A stretch of 64,000 nucleotides of DNA from Candidatus Vondammii sp. HM_W22 (GTDB lineage Bacteria > Pseudomonadota > Gammaproteobacteria > Chromatiales > Chromatiaceae), in NCBI RefSeq assembly GCF_022530855.2, contig NZ_CP099567.1, forward strand, positions 2,480,001 through 2,544,000, given 5' to 3'. This document shows positions 1 through 8,577 of the stretch, piece after piece. Each line of letters starts with the position of its first letter. Positions within the stretch are counted from its first letter, which is position 1. Below the pieces are notes generated by a model. It did no database searches. It worked only from the letters and a program-made list of their open reading frames with translations, and was not told where the DNA came from. The position numbers were made by a program, and so were the translations under genes.

Positions 1-267
1 TCCACCTTACGGTATCGGAAACGTTCAAAAGTCCGAGCTCGAGTTGAGCACGTGTTTGCCCAGCAGGCCAACCAACTAGTGAGTGGCACCGGGCAAGTCA
101 GGGCTGGAGTGAAGATGGGCATGATGAATCAGATGCACAACATGCATCGACTGGTGTAGCTGGCCGGATGAAACGAAGCATGGATATAGATGTTGCCTGA
201 AAAATCCGCGAGGAGACACCAGATTTACCAGGGACTATTGGCCTTTGTCGGATTTTTAGAGGTCCCC
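1..267 (+). mobile_element. IS5-family element, 3' fragment
   Basis: The fragment encodes the C-terminal end of the same IS5-family transposase seen five more times in the window (arginine-rich RVRARVEHVFAQQAN-type motif, then a short tail ending near 160-170). It closes with an inverted-repeat end of the form ..TTTTTAGAGGTCCCC at about 251-267. The next four bases are TTAA, which fits the YTAR-type target of IS5 relatives. The 5' part lies outside the window, so intactness cannot be judged. The last sense codon cluster already carries a stop inside the usual LVWLAG ending. Confidence 0.75.
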
Positions 268-407
268 TTAAGTTACAGGGGAGGATAGAAGTGCCGCCTG
301 AATTCAAACTGAAAAGATGGTGAGTCAGAAAATTCATCTTTCCGAAAGTGGTACTTGCCAACAATCACACGTTAAAATACCCCTCCATACGGACAACAGT
401 AGATCAA

Positions 408-2435
408 ATGACCGAACTCTTTCAGCAACTGATGGCATGGATTGGCCTCCACCCCTACTGGGCAGGAGCCATCATATTTCTCGTTGCCATGGCGGAATCC
501 CTGGCCGTCATCGGGCTGGTGGTGCCCGGCGTGGTGATCATGTTTGGTATCGGAACACTTATCTCCGGAGGCGCCATCGCCTTTTGGTCCGCCATGGCCT
601 TGGCTGTGAGCGGTGCGGTGGCCGGTGATGGGCTCAGCTTCTGGCTGGGTCACCACTACCGGGAGCAGCTGACCGGCACCTGGCCATTCAACCGCTATCC
701 GGCAAGCTTGGAACGAGGCATCACTTTTTTTCAAAAGTACGGTGGCAAAAGTATCGCCATTGGCCGGTTCTTCGGACCGGTGAGGGCGATCATTCCGCTG
801 GTCGCCGGAATGATGGAGATGCAACCCAGCCGATTTATCCTGGCGAATGTCATCTCTGCTTTAATCTGGGCTCCGGCCTATCTGCTGCCAGGAATGGTGT
901 TTGGCGCCTCTCTGGAGCTGGCGTCAGAAGTGGCATTGCGCCTAGTGACACTGATTCTGCTGCTGGCTGTGCTGATCTGGCTGGCCATGCTTATCGCCAA
1001 GTGGCTGTTTCGCTTCCTCCACCCACACACCTCAGCCTGGGTGCAGGGCATACTCCGCTGGAGCCAACTGCATCCATCCACTGGAGAGATCGCCGCAGCC
1101 CTTGCCGATCCCAATCACCCGGAAGGTCGCAGTCTCTCGATTCTGGCCAGCCTCCTCTTGCTGACTACCGTGCTTTTTGCTTTTCTTCTCGGAACAGTAC
1201 CCGAAGGCAGCTTCTTCGCCATCGACAACGCCATACTCCAGGCACTGCAAAGCATCCGTACACCCTGGGCCGACCACCTGATGGTCTACCTGACCCGGCT
1301 CACCGATACCGGTACGGTCGCTGCGCTGATACTGGGTATACTGGGTTTCCTTGTCTGGCGCCGCCACTGGCGTACCGTCCTCTACTGGCTCGCTGCAGTC
1401 CTGTTCTGCGTACTAGCCAGCCCACTGCTGAAAATGGGTTTGCAGATCCCCCGTCCGGAGGTCGTTATGCACCCTCCCGGCAGTTACTCCTTCCCCAGTG
1501 GCCATACTCTGAAAGCGGTCGTCCTGTTCGGCTTCCTTTCGGTGATTATCGCCCGACCGATTTCTGTCCGCTGGCGCTGGCTCGCTTATGGCGTGGCAGG
1601 CCTGCTGGTAGCAGCCGTCAGCCTCTCCAGGCTCTATCTGGGCGTACACTGGTTCAGCGACGTGCTTGGCAGTATCGCCCTTGGCCTGGCCTGGGTGGCG
1701 GCGCTTGGCATGGCCTACCACCGGCATGCCCATGTGGAGACGCACTGGCGCAGTCTGACCATCACCGCAGCAGTGATTCTTATTCTGGCATTCAGTGTTG
1801 AAACAGGGCTTCATCACGAACGTAATTTCGCCCAATATAAACCGGCGGAATCATTGCAGGAGATAGCGGCTGATGGGTGGTGGGAGCGTAATGGAAGTGG
1901 TCTGCCGGATAAACGGGCCGATATCCGTTATCGTTATGAACACCCCTTGAACGTGCAATTTGCGGGCTCTCTTGGCTGGCTGGCAGATCAACTGAGCCAT
2001 TCAGGCTGGCAACAGGCTGATTTGATCTCCTGGAAAAATCAGCTGCAGCGGCTCTCCCCAGGACTCCACCTCAACCAACTACCGGTACTACCGCAGGTTC
2101 ACGACGGAAAACATGAGAGTCTGGTGTTGGCAAAAAGCCTGCCGGATGACCGTCGCCTGATCCTGCGACTCTGGCCATCCCATATCCGCCTGTCACCGTC
2201 AGAAGAGACACTGTGGATTGGGAATGTATCGGAACAGCGGCAGGTCCGAGTCATGAATATGATCTCTTATGCCAAAACCACCGCTAATTTTGAGGTGGCA
2301 TTCCAATCCCTCTCCAGAGACCTTAATGGCTTTCCAGCCGGCCATATATCAAAAGGCAGGGATAGACTGTTGATCAGGGCAAAAGTCAATACATCTTCAC
2401 TACTGCCCAAGAGTTTTCATACACCCAAGCCCTGA
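408..2435 (+). CDS. DedA / PAP2 phosphatase / LssY-C three-domain membrane protein
   Basis: Large polytopic membrane protein of about 675 residues. Residues 1-200 resemble the DedA (SNARE-associated) family, with the GLVVPGVVIMFG and F-GPVRAIIPLVAG type segments. A PAP2 phosphatase domain follows with its three signature motifs: K-x6-RP (about 341-350), PSGH (363-366) and SR-x5-H (about 407-414). These form the phosphohistidine active site that removes phosphate from lipid phosphates such as undecaprenyl pyrophosphate or phosphatidate. The soluble C-terminus (about 508-600) matches the LssY C-terminal domain. I chose the ATG at 408 because the protein then begins directly before the first hydrophobic segment; an upstream start at 348 is possible. 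The 3' end overlaps that of the convergent ubiX by 19 bases. Exact lipid substrate is not known. Confidence 0.85.
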   Translation: MTELFQQLMAWIGLHPYWAGAIIFLVAMAESLAVIGLVVPGVVIMFGIGTLISGGAIAFWSAMALAVSGAVAGDGLSFWLGHHYREQLTGTWPFNRYPASLERGITFFQKYGGKSIAIGRFFGPVRAIIPLVAGMMEMQPSRFILANVISALIWAPAYLLPGMVFGASLELASEVALRLVTLILLLAVLIWLAMLIAKWLFRFLHPHTSAWVQGILRWSQLHPSTGEIAAALADPNHPEGRSLSILASLLLLTTVLFAFLLGTVPEGSFFAIDNAILQALQSIRTPWADHLMVYLTRLTDTGTVAALILGILGFLVWRRHWRTVLYWLAAVLFCVLASPLLKMGLQIPRPEVVMHPPGSYSFPSGHTLKAVVLFGFLSVIIARPISVRWRWLAYGVAGLLVAAVSLSRLYLGVHWFSDVLGSIALGLAWVAALGMAYHRHAHVETHWRSLTITAAVILILAFSVETGLHHERNFAQYKPAESLQEIAADGWWERNGSGLPDKRADIRYRYEHPLNVQFAGSLGWLADQLSHSGWQQADLISWKNQLQRLSPGLHLNQLPVLPQVHDGKHESLVLAKSLPDDRRLILRLWPSHIRLSPSEETLWIGNVSEQRQVRVMNMISYAKTTANFEVAFQSLSRDLNGFPAGHISKGRDRLLIRAKVNTSSLLPKSFHTPKP

Positions 2436-3046
2436 CTTTCGCCCCAACGCTTTGCCAGGTCGCTGTCGATACCAAGATGATCGAGTACCCTGGAGACCAT
2501 GAAATCAACCAGATCCTCGACTTTTTCCGGTCGATTATAAAACCCCGGACTGGCCGGCATGATGACAACCCCCAGACGGGCAAGTTTCAGCATATTCTCC
2601 AGGTGAACCGCTGATAGCGGAGTCTCCCTGACCATCAGGATCAGCTTGCGCTGCTCTTTTAGCATCACATCACCTGCCCGCTCAATCAGGTTATTGCTAG
2701 CCCCCATGGCAAGAGCTGAGAGGGTTCCTGTGGTGCAGGGTGCGATAATCATTGCATCCGGTGCATTGGATCCACTGGCCACCGGTGCGGTCCACTGCTC
2801 ACGGCCAAACACCTGTAACTGCCCTTCAGCAGCAGCGTAACGCTCAGCAAGAAATGATGCTGCCTCTTTTGGTTGGGAGGGGACGGAGAATTCGTTCTCC
2901 ATCGGGATCACCACTTGGCCCGCTTTGGAGATCATCAGATAGACCTGCCGGTTGGCCCGGAGCAGACACTCCAGCAGGCGTAAACCATAAGCGCTGCCGG
3001 AAGCCCCGGTAATCGCCAGGGAAATGGGTTTCGCAAAATCAGCCAT
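2417..3046 (-). CDS. ubiX: Flavin prenyltransferase UbiX
   Basis: UbiX makes prenylated FMN from reduced FMN and dimethylallyl phosphate; the product is the cofactor of UbiD, the decarboxylase of ubiquinone synthesis. The 209-residue protein has the family landmarks: the flavin-binding TGASGSAYG near residue 12, the SNAPDAMIIAPCTTGTLS and GASNNLIERAGDV segments, the RETPLS loop, and the C-terminal PASPGFY-RP-V-DLVDF motif. Start is the ATG at 3046, which overlaps the 3' end of mpl by 8 bases, so translation is probably coupled. A longer reading upstream lies entirely inside mpl and has no family similarity. ubiX directly behind mpl is a common gammaproteobacterial arrangement. Confidence 0.95.
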   Translation of the reverse strand: MADFAKPISLAITGASGSAYGLRLLECLLRANRQVYLMISKAGQVVIPMENEFSVPSQPKEAASFLAERYAAAEGQLQVFGREQWTAPVASGSNAPDAMIIAPCTTGTLSALAMGASNNLIERAGDVMLKEQRKLILMVRETPLSAVHLENMLKLARLGVVIMPASPGFYNRPEKVEDLVDFMVSRVLDHLGIDSDLAKRWGESQGLGV

Positions 3047-4415
3047 ATTGCATGTATCTCTGTTCCAGGATATCCAGTATCCGCTGGTGTATGTTTTCAA
3101 AATCATCGTTGCTCATTATCAGGATATGATCGCCTTCAACGGCTCCATTGGTCACCGTCTTAATTATGCCATCGACAGTATCAAACACTTCCGCCCGCTC
3201 TCCCAGGGATCTGAAGACACTGGGGGCATCCCATTTCAATGTTTCCGGGGAGTAGACCAGAACCTGATCTGCTGCCTCCAGAGCAGCAGGCAGTTCTGCA
3301 GCACTCACTCCCATCCGCATGGTGTTCGAACGCGGCTCCAGAACCGCGATGATTCGCCCCTCACCCACCTGGGCTCTTAATCCATTAAGGGTAGTACGAA
3401 TAGCTGTCGGGTGATGGGCAAAATCATCATAAACCCGGACACCCTCTACCTCGCCACGCAACTCCATGCGCCGCTTAACATTTTTGAAACGTGCCAGCGC
3501 CTCAACAGCAACCTTACCCGGCACCCCCGCATGTCTGGCAGCGGCAATCGCTGCAAGCGCGTTGTTGATACTGTGGTCTCCGGTCAAATCCCAGTCGACA
3601 ACGCCCTGGGATTCACCATCACAGAGCGGGGTAAATTTACTACCATCTGCAGCTAGGCGTTGAGCCTGCCAAAGACCGGGAGCATCCGCAGAAAAACGTT
3701 CAATGCCTGTCCAGCACCCCATCGCCAGCACTTCATCAATTGCCTCATCGACTGCCGGTGCAATGATCAATCCACTGGCGGGAATGGTGCGGACCAAGTG
3801 GTGGAACTGTTGCTGAATCATCGCCAAATCATCAAAGATATCGGCATGGTCAAACTCAAGATTATTCAACACCAGGGTACGTGGCCGGTAGTGTACAAAC
3901 TTGGACCGCTTATCGAAAAAAGCGGTGTCATACTCATCCGCCTCAACGACAAAAAACGGTGTATCACCCAATCTCGCTGAAATCCCGAAGTTGCACGGCA
4001 CACCGCCGATGAGAAATCCTGGTGAAAGACCGGCATCCTCAAGAATCCACGCCAGCAGACTGGCAGTACTGGTTTTGCCGTGGGTACCGGCCACCGCCAA
4101 CACCCAGCGCCCCTGGAGGACGTGCTCAGCCAGCCACTGCGGACCGGAAGTATAGGACAGCCCGGCATCCAGCATATACTCTACCGCCGGGTTCCCCCGG
4201 GACATGGCATTGCCCACGACCACACAGTCCGGTGCAGGTTTCAGATGCGCGGGGTCATAACCCTGCATAAGCTCTATCCCAGCCTCCTGCAACTGTGTGC
4301 TCATGGGAGGATAGACATTGGCATCGGAGCCACTTACCTGATGGCCCATTGCCCTTGCGAGCAGTGCAATGCCACCCATGAAGGTCCCGCAGATCCCCAG
4401 AATATGGATATGCAT
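3039..4415 (-). CDS. mpl: UDP-MurNAc:L-Ala-gamma-D-Glu-meso-DAP ligase (Mpl)
   Basis: Mpl joins the recycled tripeptide L-Ala-gamma-D-Glu-meso-DAP to UDP-MurNAc, a cytoplasmic step of peptidoglycan recycling. The 458-residue length is normal. The N-terminal Rossmann domain begins HILGICGTFMGG (3-15). The Mur-ligase P-loop GTHGKTS is at 110-116, followed by a VVEADEYD segment for metal/nucleotide contact and by ARFKNVKRRMELRG and FAHHPTAI motifs typical of the Mur C-terminal domains. It is followed by ubiX in overlap and preceded, one base away, by a membrane-protein gene on the same strand, suggesting one transcript. Confidence 0.95.
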   Translation of the reverse strand: MHIHILGICGTFMGGIALLARAMGHQVSGSDANVYPPMSTQLQEAGIELMQGYDPAHLKPAPDCVVVGNAMSRGNPAVEYMLDAGLSYTSGPQWLAEHVLQGRWVLAVAGTHGKTSTASLLAWILEDAGLSPGFLIGGVPCNFGISARLGDTPFFVVEADEYDTAFFDKRSKFVHYRPRTLVLNNLEFDHADIFDDLAMIQQQFHHLVRTIPASGLIIAPAVDEAIDEVLAMGCWTGIERFSADAPGLWQAQRLAADGSKFTPLCDGESQGVVDWDLTGDHSINNALAAIAAARHAGVPGKVAVEALARFKNVKRRMELRGEVEGVRVYDDFAHHPTAIRTTLNGLRAQVGEGRIIAVLEPRSNTMRMGVSAAELPAALEAADQVLVYSPETLKWDAPSVFRSLGERAEVFDTVDGIIKTVTNGAVEGDHILIMSNDDFENIHQRILDILEQRYMQYG

Positions 4416-4416
4416 C

Positions 4417-4935
4417 TTAAGCCCCGGTCGGAAACAGGCCCTGGACGAGCCAGTTGATGAGGAGAAAATAGCCGATAGCCAGCATCAATCCACGGCCAAA
4501 ACGCATATCAAACGTGTGGCGCAGAATATGGGCAATAATCACTAGTGACCAGATCATCAGCACCAGATAGAAGAGTACGCCCAGCTCTCCGATCAGTGAG
4601 TCGGCTGGATCGCTGCCCATCAGTAACTGCAACGGCATGGTAATCAGATTAATCAAAACCCCGGAACCAAACAGCGCCGTGGTGGATTGGAAGAACCGCT
4701 GCTGTTTCTTCAGCAGGAAAAGAGCCAATCGCAAGATCAGGGCAATCAATGCCAAGTCTAAAAACTGGGCCAGCAGTGCCGGCGCCAAGGCACCGACACT
4801 TCCGACGATAACAATCGTCCCCGAAATCAGCCCGAAGAGGGCTGTAAGCAGAAACAAAAAAGCCGATGCAGGCAGATCTTGAGGAGTCGCCCGCAACAGG
4901 CAGATATCAACGAACAGATTGAGTAGTCTTTTCAC
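4417..4935 (-). CDS. Uncharacterised membrane protein upstream of mpl
   Basis: 172-residue protein with about five hydrophobic segments (roughly residues 24-45, 50-70, 82-103, 113-135, 147-165) separated by short polar loops, so an inner-membrane protein. The general look resembles Yip1-type small membrane proteins, but I do not recognise a defining motif and name no function. The stop is one base from the mpl start, so the two genes are almost certainly cotranscribed, which may place it in cell-envelope metabolism; that is inference from position only. Confidence 0.75.
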   Translation of the reverse strand: MKRLLNLFVDICLLRATPQDLPASAFLFLLTALFGLISGTIVIVGSVGALAPALLAQFLDLALIALILRLALFLLKKQQRFFQSTTALFGSGVLINLITMPLQLLMGSDPADSLIGELGVLFYLVLMIWSLVIIAHILRHTFDMRFGRGLMLAIGYFLLINWLVQGLFPTGA

Positions 4936-5130
4936 AATAGTTATCAGTTAAAAAATCAGCGCAGATCATAACCCGTGAAGGCAGTTTATTTCTAACCTGT
5001 GGCTAAAACGGTAGTAAGTCGTCAAAAAGTCCTAACCGATCAGTTTGGATGCAACGATAGATATTGAATAGCGTGTCCTTTGTAGTGATAGAGCCACACT
5101 GCTATTCTTCCAGCTTTTGCGCAATTGGAA

Positions 5131-6297
5131 ATGAATATGCAGGAACTCCATGTAGAGACAGCCGAACAGCTGACCCGGCTCTGTGAGCTTATCAGCGGCA
5201 GTCAGTGGCTGGCTCTGGATACCGAGTTCGTGCGGGAAAAGAGCTACTATCCCAATTTCTGCCTATTACAGGTCAGTAATGGAGAGGTCGCTGCCAGTGT
5301 GGACCCTCTCTCGCTGGATGAGCTGTCTCCCCTGCTGGATATTATCTACGACCCCAAGGTGATCAAAATATTTCACGCGGGCAGGCAGGACCTGGAGATT
5401 TTTCACGACCTGTGGAGCAAACTGCCAACGCCCCTCTTCGACACCCAACTGGCCGCCACCCTCCTGGGGCTGGGGGATCAGGTGGGATATGGCAATCTGG
5501 TGAAACAGTTGTTGGGCATCCAGCTGGAGAAAGGTCATGCCCGCACCGACTGGTCGAGGCGCCCACTACAACAGGATCAGCTGCGCTACGCACTGGATGA
5601 CGTTATCTATCTGGGTGAAATCTATCTCAAGCTGGAAGCCAGTCTGCGCAAACTGGGGCGGGAAAGCTGGCTGGTGGAGGACTTTGAGATGCTCGCCTCT
5701 CCTGACACCTATATTATCTCCCCGGATAAAGCATGGCAGCGGATAAAGGGACGCCAATACCTCAAAGGCGTGCAGCTTGCGGTACTTCAAACCCTGGCTG
5801 GCTGGCGGGAGAGTGAGGCCCAGAGAGCGAACAAACCAAAACGCTGGATACTCAAAGATGAGGTACTGACAGAGCTATCGAAGCGACAGCCAAAAGATAT
5901 CAAACAGCTGGAACGGATTCGCGGGCTGGAGACAGGTACGATAGGCCACAAAGGCGACACCCTGTTGAAGCTGATCAGCGATGCACGTCAATTGCCAAAA
6001 GAGCAGTGGCCCGAGGAAAAACAGATCCCCCCGCGGCTTAATTCCAACCAGCAGGCCATCGCTGACCTGCTGGTGTGCAGCCTTCGGCTGCTGGCAAAAA
6101 CGAACAACATTACTCATACCGCGCTGGCCACCCGCAAGGAGCTTGAAAAAATGGTCACAGGTGCACGTGATCTTGAAATTCTCCATGGCTGGCGCCGGGC
6201 CCTGGCGGGGGATGACCTGTTGAAAGTACTTGAGGGGAAGTTATTGCCGGTAATCAAGGATGGCAGGATTGAGCTGGAGCAGAGGGACAGCGCATAA
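5131..6297 (+). CDS. rnd: Ribonuclease D
   Basis: RNase D is a 3'-5' exoribonuclease that trims tRNA precursors and other small RNAs. The DEDDy exonuclease residues are visible: D and E in LALDTEFVREKSYYP (near residue 30), D in FHAGRQDLEIF (near 90), and Y/D in LRYALDDVIYL (near 155). An HRDC domain follows at about 215-290 (LAGWRESEAQRANKPKRWILKDE.. LERIRGL). Length (about 389) is typical. The start is uncertain among TTG 5125, ATG 5131 and ATG 5137; a GGAA at 5127-5130 is best spaced for 5137, so the first two residues here may not be translated. It is transcribed away from the mpl group. Confidence 0.93.
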   Translation: MNMQELHVETAEQLTRLCELISGSQWLALDTEFVREKSYYPNFCLLQVSNGEVAASVDPLSLDELSPLLDIIYDPKVIKIFHAGRQDLEIFHDLWSKLPTPLFDTQLAATLLGLGDQVGYGNLVKQLLGIQLEKGHARTDWSRRPLQQDQLRYALDDVIYLGEIYLKLEASLRKLGRESWLVEDFEMLASPDTYIISPDKAWQRIKGRQYLKGVQLAVLQTLAGWRESEAQRANKPKRWILKDEVLTELSKRQPKDIKQLERIRGLETGTIGHKGDTLLKLISDARQLPKEQWPEEKQIPPRLNSNQQAIADLLVCSLRLLAKTNNITHTALATRKELEKMVTGARDLEILHGWRRALAGDDLLKVLEGKLLPVIKDGRIELEQRDSA

Positions 6298-6363
6298 TAA
6301 CAAATAGAGGACTCTCCCCTTATCCATTACCTGCCCTCTTACCAAGACGCATTTATCAGCTTT

Positions 6364-6723
6364 TCAGTTATCAGATTCAAGCTTCTTTCTGTCTGCTTTG
6401 GTGAGTTTACCTACTACCAGATCATATGATCCTCTGGCCAGGTCATTTATCATCTCCTCCGACAGCTCTCCATTTAGTGAAATTGTAATCCAATGCTGTT
6501 TATTCATGTGGTAGCCGGGGATTACTGATTCGAATTCGCTAACCAGGACCTCTCCATCAGCAGGAGGACATTTTAACGTTACCCGTGGAACTTCCTCTTT
6601 TTGAGAAACAAGCGCGAACATTTTACCCATGACCTTAAATACCAAGGCTTCAGGACCAAATGGGTAGCTTCCCTCTGAACTTTTAAATTTTGAGAGATAC
6701 GCTTCAATATTTTCTGCTTTCAT
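6364..6723 (-). CDS. MmcQ/YjbR family protein
   Basis: 119-residue protein of the YjbR/MmcQ family, whose members have a CyaY-like fold and are loosely described as DNA-binding. Family signs: an opening helix with YPFGPEALVFKVMGKMFAL, a LKCPPADGEVLV strand region, and the H-NKQHWITISLNG..EMINDLARGSYDLVVGKL ending in which the HW-T and L-RGSYDLV patterns are conserved. The 3' end is about 65 bases from that of rnd (convergent). Just upstream lies an IS3 element and beyond it a dead MerR regulator. The biochemical role of the family is not settled. Confidence 0.85.
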   Translation of the reverse strand: MKAENIEAYLSKFKSSEGSYPFGPEALVFKVMGKMFALVSQKEEVPRVTLKCPPADGEVLVSEFESVIPGYHMNKQHWITISLNGELSEEMINDLARGSYDLVVGKLTKADRKKLESDN

Positions 6724-6823
6724 TGGAAACCTCCAGGTTGTTTAAAGTACACATAACACTGCCAACACCTGTTAGTGACCTTCCCCCCATCTTAATACCA
6801 AGACTTGGGTGAGATAATTCATT

Positions 6824-7642
6824 CTAAGCGGCCCTATTCACAAAGGCCACAGGTGACAAATAATTTAATGCGCTATGAGGCCGCACGTGATTGTAGTGCT
6901 CTCGCCATTGATCAATTTCATGTCTAGCGTCATCAATGGACCTGAACCAATGCTGATTTAAGCATTCATTTCTGAATTTACCGTTTAAGCTTTCTACAAA
7001 CGCATTCTGAGTAGGCTAGCCTGGCTGAATAAAACCTAGCTTAACGCCACTTTCTTTTTGCCAGTAGAACATCGCCTTGCTAGTAAACTCAGTACCGTTG
7101 TCGCAGATTATTTGATCCAGAGCGCTCCTTAGCTCAATCACCTGAGTTAAAAAACGAGCGACCTGGTGACCATTGATCGAGAAGTCAGAGAGCTGGCCAA
7201 TAACTTCTCTTGAGTAATCATCAATCACATTAAATACTCGAAAGCGGCGACCATTAGCCAACTGATCACTGACAAAATCCATTGACCAGCGTATGTTTTT
7301 ACCAATGGGCACAATCATTGGCATTCTTGGTCGTATTATCTTCTTGCGTTTTTTAGTCCTCACTTGAAGACCTTCTTCGTTATAGACTCGGTAGGTCCGC
7401 TTCTTGTTTTTCACAAGCCTCTCACCTCTCAGGAGGCCATGTAAAAACAAATAACCATAACTCGGATGCTTCTTTGCTAACTCAAGTAACCGTTTGCGTA
7501 GAGGCTCATCTTTTCCCCATTGAGTAACGTACCGAAAAGCGGTTCTACTTAAGCCTACTAATTGGCAAGCTCTACGCTCACTTAATTTGAACCGCGACTT
7601 AAGGTAGCTCACGATTTGTTTTCTATCAGCAGGCTTTACCAC
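6824..7642 (-). pseudogene. IS3 OrfB transposase, premature stop
   Basis: OrfB carries the rve-type integrase core of IS3 transposases (WSMDFVSDQL, FNVIDDYSRE, CDNGTEFTS). Relative to the intact copy at 35319-36137, the sequence reads GGCTAGCC where that copy has GGTAAGCC, so Gly-Lys becomes Gly-stop after residue 208 (stop at about 7016-7018). The last 64 codons, which include the third catalytic acidic residue region (QNAFVESLNGKFRNECLN), are still present but untranslated. Scattered missense differences from copy 2 show the copies have been separate for some time. Confidence 0.9.
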
Positions 7643-7902
7643 TTTTTTGAGAGCACATCCTTCATCGCCTCAGCTCCAAGCATTTTCTCGGCAAGTAACT
7701 TCTTAAGCTTGTTGTTTTCGCTTTCAAGCTCTTTGAGCCGTTTGGCTTCTGAGACATCCATCCCGGCGTATTTGCTTCGCCAGTTATAAAAGCACCCGGT
7801 TGAAATGCCGAACTGACGACAAATGTCATCAACTTTTACCCCTGACTCATGCTGCTTGATGGCACCAATAATTTGCTCTTCTCTGTAACGCTTCTTCTTC
7901 AT
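7636..7902 (-). CDS. IS3 OrfA (helix-turn-helix transposase subunit)
   Basis: 88-residue OrfA of the IS407-like group: N-terminal helix-turn-helix (RYREEQIIGAIKQHE.. DDICRQFGISTGCFYNWR) that binds the element's ends, followed by a leucine-zipper-like coiled coil (LKELESENNKLKKLLAEKML). It ends KDVLSKKW at an A6G run (AAAAAAG on the coding strand) that is the standard -1 slippage site leading into orfB. One residue differs from copy 2 (GAEAM for EAEAM). OrfA alone is not sufficient for transposition. Confidence 0.9.
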   Translation of the reverse strand: MKKKRYREEQIIGAIKQHESGVKVDDICRQFGISTGCFYNWRSKYAGMDVSEAKRLKELESENNKLKKLLAEKMLGAEAMKDVLSKKW

Positions 7903-7997
7903 CTTGAGATCTCCTAATACACAGACTAATTGGAAATCTCATCCTTGTCATGGCTCTATTTCTGGGGGAAAGGTCAGTGCGTAAGCGCTTATCAGAT

Positions 7998-8529
7998 TTA
8001 ATTTTTATCAACTTTTGACCATTTACGGATCAACGCGATTTCATCTTCTTCTATCCCTATCGATTCAAGAAAATCCTGATGAACTTCAGGAGAGGTTTTT
8101 TCAAACTCAACATGCCATTTTTTCATCCTCTCTTCATTCAATCCCGCCGCTTCCAGCAAGGATACCCATATCTCTTTCGTGATAACTCTGGCACCTCTTC
8201 TGGAGGTTTCATTTTCCAGTATTTTAAGAATTACTTTCTGCTGATCTCTAAATCTCCTGTTATTTCGCTATTGATCAAAAACAGTCTGTGTTCGAGGGAT
8301 TTATTTAGCTCATCACCTTCCTTATCAAGAAGTAAAGAGATGGCATCCAGTGATAACCCGGCATTGCGGAACAGTGATATTTTGTCCATATTTTTCAGAT
8401 CAATACGGAATAGAGTCTGTAATTTGACGTACTTCTACCACTGGGCGTTAAGATGCCGATAGAGTCATAATATAGACGCGTGCTTCTCGAAAGCGAATAT
8501 TCTTTTGCCACTTGTCCAATAATAAACAT
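7998..8529 (-). pseudogene. MerR-family transcriptional regulator, frameshifted
   Basis: Read on the minus strand from ATG 8529: an N-terminal MerR winged helix (MFIIGQVAKEYSLSRSTRLY then YDSIGILTPSGRS..NYRLYS). At about 8400-8410 the frame breaks; the next frame continues with DLKNMDKISLFRNAGLSLDA, the second half of a MerR DNA-binding domain. A second shift at about 8245 leads into a long helix and effector region with WHVEFEKTSPEVHQDFLESI and a stop at 7998. The pieces line up as one regulator of about 175 residues with two frameshifts, so it should be non-functional. It sits between an IS3 element and an IS256 element. Its former target is unknown; the YjbR gene beyond the IS3 copy is the nearest gene. 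Confidence 0.8.
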
Positions 8530-8577
8530 CTAGTTTTCCACCGAATATGGAATTGACAGGGGTGATCGGCAAAAAGC

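Larger units (their letters stand above)
6776..7976 (-). mobile_element. IS3-family (IS407-like) element, copy 1
   Basis: A 1201-base element bounded by imperfect inverted ends TGACCTTCCCCCCA (6776) and TGGGGGAAAGGTCA-like (ending 7976). The same element, exactly 1201 bases, sits at 34985-36185 in opposite orientation. It carries orfA and orfB in the usual overlapping -1 frameshift arrangement. The flanks (..ttag and gtgc..) give no convincing target duplication. This copy cannot encode full transposase because orfB has a premature stop. Confidence 0.9.

Noticed and set aside
1001-1801. 266-codon alternative frame inside the DedA/PAP2 gene
   Set aside because: Proline- and arginine-rich out-of-frame translation of the PAP2 region; no independent start signal.
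8079-8462. 127-codon open frame on the plus strand in the MerR region
   Set aside because: It is antisense to the readable MerR pieces, has no family resemblance and no ribosome-binding site.
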